64,000 bases of DNA, taken from assembly GCA_017509985.1 (NCBI GenBank), contig JAFWOE010000006.1, forward strand, positions 32,038 through 96,037, in the 5' to 3' direction. Origin of the DNA: Lachnospiraceae bacterium (lineage in GTDB: Bacteria; Bacillota; Clostridia; Lachnospirales; Lachnospiraceae). A program made the translations under genes and the position numbers. Position 1 is the stretch's first letter. Each line of letters starts with the position of its first letter. The notes beneath the pieces were generated by a model that ran no database searches, was not told the origin of the DNA, and saw only the letters and a program-made list of their open reading frames with translations. This document shows, piece by piece, positions 61,673-64,000 of this stretch.

Positions 61673-63813
61673 GTGGTTACCTTCTTTCTTATTGTTACTA
61701 TGTTGTGTCCGTTTTCGTATCTGTAGCTGTATTCATCCATGGACTGCTTCACCATATAGATCCCGAGTCCGCCGATGGGTCTTTTCTCCGCCGGAAGGCT
61801 GAAATCCGGTTCCCCGGCCTCCGTAAACGGATCAAAGGGGACCCCTTCATCCGTAAACTGCAGCGTCACGGTTCCGTTTTCACAGGAATACCCGATCCGG
61901 ATGGAGCCCGTTGTTTCATATGCATAATGAGCCACATTGACAAACAGTTCTTCAAAAGCAAGCTGCAGCTGCATGGATGCGGCAGGCCCGACTCCGGATT
62001 TTTCCAGTTCTTCTTCCAGAAAAGCCATCGCTTTGTCCAGATTTTCTGTTTTTGCCTCAAAGAGGATCGTTTTCATATTATCTTTCCCTGCCTCCTCTTT
62101 CCCGTAATACCTGAAGCAAAGCTGCGTAATATCATCAAACTGTTCGGCGCCTTTTGCAAAACGGTCTACAGAGCTGCGCACTTCTTTTATGATCTCTTCC
62201 GCCGATGCATCTCCTGCCCGGTTCAGCGCCTCCAGCATACGCTGCGATCCGAACATTTTCTGATCCGGATCCTCTGCTTCCGTAACCCCGTCTGTATACA
62301 GATAGAGGATGTCTCCCGCATGCAGGTCCAGTTCATATGTTTTATACGAAGCACCTTCCATGGCGCCCAGCACCAGTCCGTGCCGGTCCCGGAGCAGTTC
62401 AAACTGCCTGCCCGCCCTTCGCAGTACGGGGTATTCATGGCCGGCATTGGCGGCCGTCAGGTGCCCGGTGGATAATTCCACGATCCCCAGCCATACCGTC
62501 ACGAACATGTCGCTTTGATTCTCACGGCAGATCCGGTCGTTAATAATAGCAAGGATCTCTGCGGGACCTCCTCCGTACATCGCACGGTTCTTGATCATGA
62601 TCTTGGCGGACATCATAAAGAGCGAGGCGGGTATGCCTTTCCCGGATACGTCGGCCATCACCAGTGCAAGGTGATCGTCGTCCAGTAGATAAAAGTCGTA
62701 AAAATCTCCGCCGACCTCCCTTGCGGGATCCATCTTCGCGTAAAGCTCAAACTCCTTTCGGTCCGGATAAGGCGGAAACCGGCTCGGAAGCACATTGGTC
62801 TGTATCGCAGCCGCTAGAGTCAGTTCCGTATTGATCCGTTCGTTCTCCCGCGTAACATCCGTCAGTTCCCGCACGTTTTGTTCGAGGCTGTCTTCCATGG
62901 TCTGGAGCGTCTCGACCAGCCTGCGGAATTCATAGACGTTTCCTCCATCCGTTTCGGAAAAGAACCCCCTGTCTCCTCTGCCATCCGGCTTCATGCCGTA
63001 TTCTGCATATCTTTCCGCCGCGTTTGTAACGTCAATAATGGGCTGCATCTTTCTGTTGCCGCGCCAGACGATAAACATGGTGGCGATAATACCGATGAAG
63101 ATCATCAGGAGCGCGGTCTGTATAAAGAAAAACAGGCCTCCCCGGATGAAATCCTGACGGCTGATATCGACACCGATATAGCCAAGGAGTTCGTTATTGA
63201 GATCATACCAGGGCATGAAGCCATGCAGGACAAGCCGATTTCCGCCTTCTAATTCCGCTACGACCCTGCTGTTCACGGAAAGATCGGAACGTTTCGCCTT
63301 GACCGGCCTGATGCTCTCCATCGTTCCGAGAGGATACTTGACCCCCTCGTACGGACCGCCTTCGTTAAAGCTGTCTATAATATAGATGGCCCGCTCGTTT
63401 TCCTCATCATACCAGAAATAGTAGATCGATTCCACATTGTAGATCAGTACGCTGTACTCCTCAAACAGGGAAAGCATTTCCGTATAGACTTTTTCTTCGG
63501 CCAGTTCGGAAAACAGCGGTGTATGGCGCGTCATTGCATCAAAATCCGTATCCGTGATCTCCTCGCGGCCGACCCGGCTGTTGATCCGGACCACTTCGTC
63601 CCGGAGCTGTCTTCCTTCTTCTTCATCAAGATACCAGGTCATTGCCTGCACAATCGAACGGATACTGTTGGCCGAACTGGTCTCGATCGTGAGAAAGTAC
63701 GCTGTGATGCCGGCCGCCAGCGCTCCGAGGAGCAGGATCAGGACAGTCGTGATCATCGAATTGCGGAGCAGTGATCGGATATGAACTGTTTTCGGAGTGT
63801 TGTTCTTTTTCAT
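61669..63813 (-). CDS. Membrane SpoIIE/RsbU-type phosphatase fused to an RsbW-like ATPase
   Basis: 714 residues from the ATG at 63813 (AAGGG upstream). N-terminal membrane helix (about 18-42), an extracytoplasmic sensor of about 170 residues, a second helix (about 230-250), a HAMP-like linker and coiled coil, the PP2C/SpoIIE domain (about 345-560; ADVSGKGIPASLFM, GHEYPVLRR, LYTDGVTEAED), then an anti-sigma-kinase-like HATPase domain (about 580-710; FEELFVNVAHYAYE, DEGVPFDP, GGLGIYMVKQ). Phosphatase and switch kinase are normally separate proteins. First gene of the operon. Confidence 0.92.
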   Translation of the reverse strand: MKKNNTPKTVHIRSLLRNSMITTVLILLLGALAAGITAYFLTIETSSANSIRSIVQAMTWYLDEEEGRQLRDEVVRINSRVGREEITDTDFDAMTRHTPLFSELAEEKVYTEMLSLFEEYSVLIYNVESIYYFWYDEENERAIYIIDSFNEGGPYEGVKYPLGTMESIRPVKAKRSDLSVNSRVVAELEGGNRLVLHGFMPWYDLNNELLGYIGVDISRQDFIRGGLFFFIQTALLMIFIGIIATMFIVWRGNRKMQPIIDVTNAAERYAEYGMKPDGRGDRGFFSETDGGNVYEFRRLVETLQTMEDSLEQNVRELTDVTRENERINTELTLAAAIQTNVLPSRFPPYPDRKEFELYAKMDPAREVGGDFYDFYLLDDDHLALVMADVSGKGIPASLFMMSAKIMIKNRAMYGGGPAEILAIINDRICRENQSDMFVTVWLGIVELSTGHLTAANAGHEYPVLRRAGRQFELLRDRHGLVLGAMEGASYKTYELDLHAGDILYLYTDGVTEAEDPDQKMFGSQRMLEALNRAGDASAEEIIKEVRSSVDRFAKGAEQFDDITQLCFRYYGKEEAGKDNMKTILFEAKTENLDKAMAFLEEELEKSGVGPAASMQLQLAFEELFVNVAHYAYETTGSIRIGYSCENGTVTLQFTDEGVPFDPFTEAGEPDFSLPAEKRPIGGLGIYMVKQSMDEYSYRYENGHNIVTIRKKVTT

Positions 63814-63857
63814 CAAAGCCCTTGCGGTGCGTTCTCATAATACTGTTGTTTTGTAGT

Positions 63858-63886
63858 ATTATATCACACAAGCATACGTGTATTGT
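63858..63886 (-). promoter_or_regulatory. Weak promoter of the signalling operon
   Basis: A perfect TATAAT on the minus strand with a poor -35 (ACAATA) 17 bases upstream, suggesting an activator or low basal expression. Confidence 0.35.
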
Positions 63887-63909
63887 ATTATTTTTTCCCG
63901 GGTACAGCC

Positions 63910-63939
63910 TTGAAATCCTCTCCCTGTCTGTGGTATGCT
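63910..63939 (+). promoter_or_regulatory. Promoter of tRNA-Arg
   Basis: TTGAAA and TATGCT with an 18-base spacer, ending 21 bases before the tRNA. Confidence 0.55.
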
Positions 63940-63960
63940 GTACATCGTACTTAAAAAGAT

Positions 63961-64000
63961 GTTTCTGTAGCTCAGCAGGATAGAGCGTCCGCCTCCTAAG
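63961..64000 (+). tRNA. tRNA-Arg (anticodon CCU), cut by the window edge
   Basis: The first 40 bases are visible: acceptor arm GTTTCTG, TA, D-arm GCTCAGCAGGATAGAGC, anticodon stem start TCCGC and loop CTCCTAA with anticodon CCU. The T-arm lies outside the window. Confidence 0.9.

Overview
The window looks like a chromosome segment of a Gram-positive anaerobe of the class Clostridia, most likely a Lachnospiraceae-type bacterium of intermediate to high G+C. The evidence is the cysS-mrnC-rlmB-sigH block, the priA-def-fmt-rsmB-rlmN-prpC-prkC-rsgA-rpe block, strong AGGAGG-type ribosome binding sites, and a large/small pair of proteins that I recall as DUF5717/DUF5716, typical of Lachnospiraceae. 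No phage, insertion sequence or CRISPR array is visible.

Layout. 1-3.3 kb: a left-truncated SDR oxidoreductase, a secreted MBG/InlB-repeat wall protein with an odd in-frame tail after its stop, and tRNA-Leu. 3.4-4.6 kb: a monocistronic GAPDH gene. 4.9-17.8 kb (minus strand): a long housekeeping operon for replication restart, peptide deformylation, tRNA formylation, rRNA methylation and the PrkC/PrpC pair, ending in a two-component system. 18.0-25.6 kb (plus): an F-type ATP synthase operon with two architectural oddities plus an MscS channel. 25.6-29.8 kb: a cupin-thiolase-hydroxyacyl-CoA dehydrogenase-CoA transferase operon. 29.8-36.7 kb: a sulfur-mobilisation cluster with two SufS-like desulfurases, one SufE-like protein, two fucose-isomerase-like proteins and a small protein resembling an acyl carrier protein; part of it lies behind a structured leader RNA with its own terminator. 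36.8-63.8 kb (minus): tRNA-Thr, sigH-rlmB-mrnC-cysS-ispF, tsaD-rnz, the DUF5717/5716 group, a VanW protein, nth, trmN6-ricT-holB-gmk, sbcCD, and a partner-switching signalling operon (RsbU/RsbW fusion, ppGpp-hydrolase-like protein, STAS-kinase fusion). The window ends inside a tRNA-Arg gene.

Best candidates for undescribed biology: (1) the SufS/SufE/fucose-isomerase-like cluster without any SufBCD scaffold, together with its leader RNA; (2) an ATP synthase whose alpha subunit carries the C-terminal domain of delta at its N-terminus while no atpH gene is present, and whose subunit a contains an internal 114-residue duplication; (3) the compact signalling operon in which the usual partner-switching domains are re-sorted into two fusion proteins with a ppGpp-hydrolase-like protein between them. 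All functional claims rest on reading motifs and gene order; no database search was possible.
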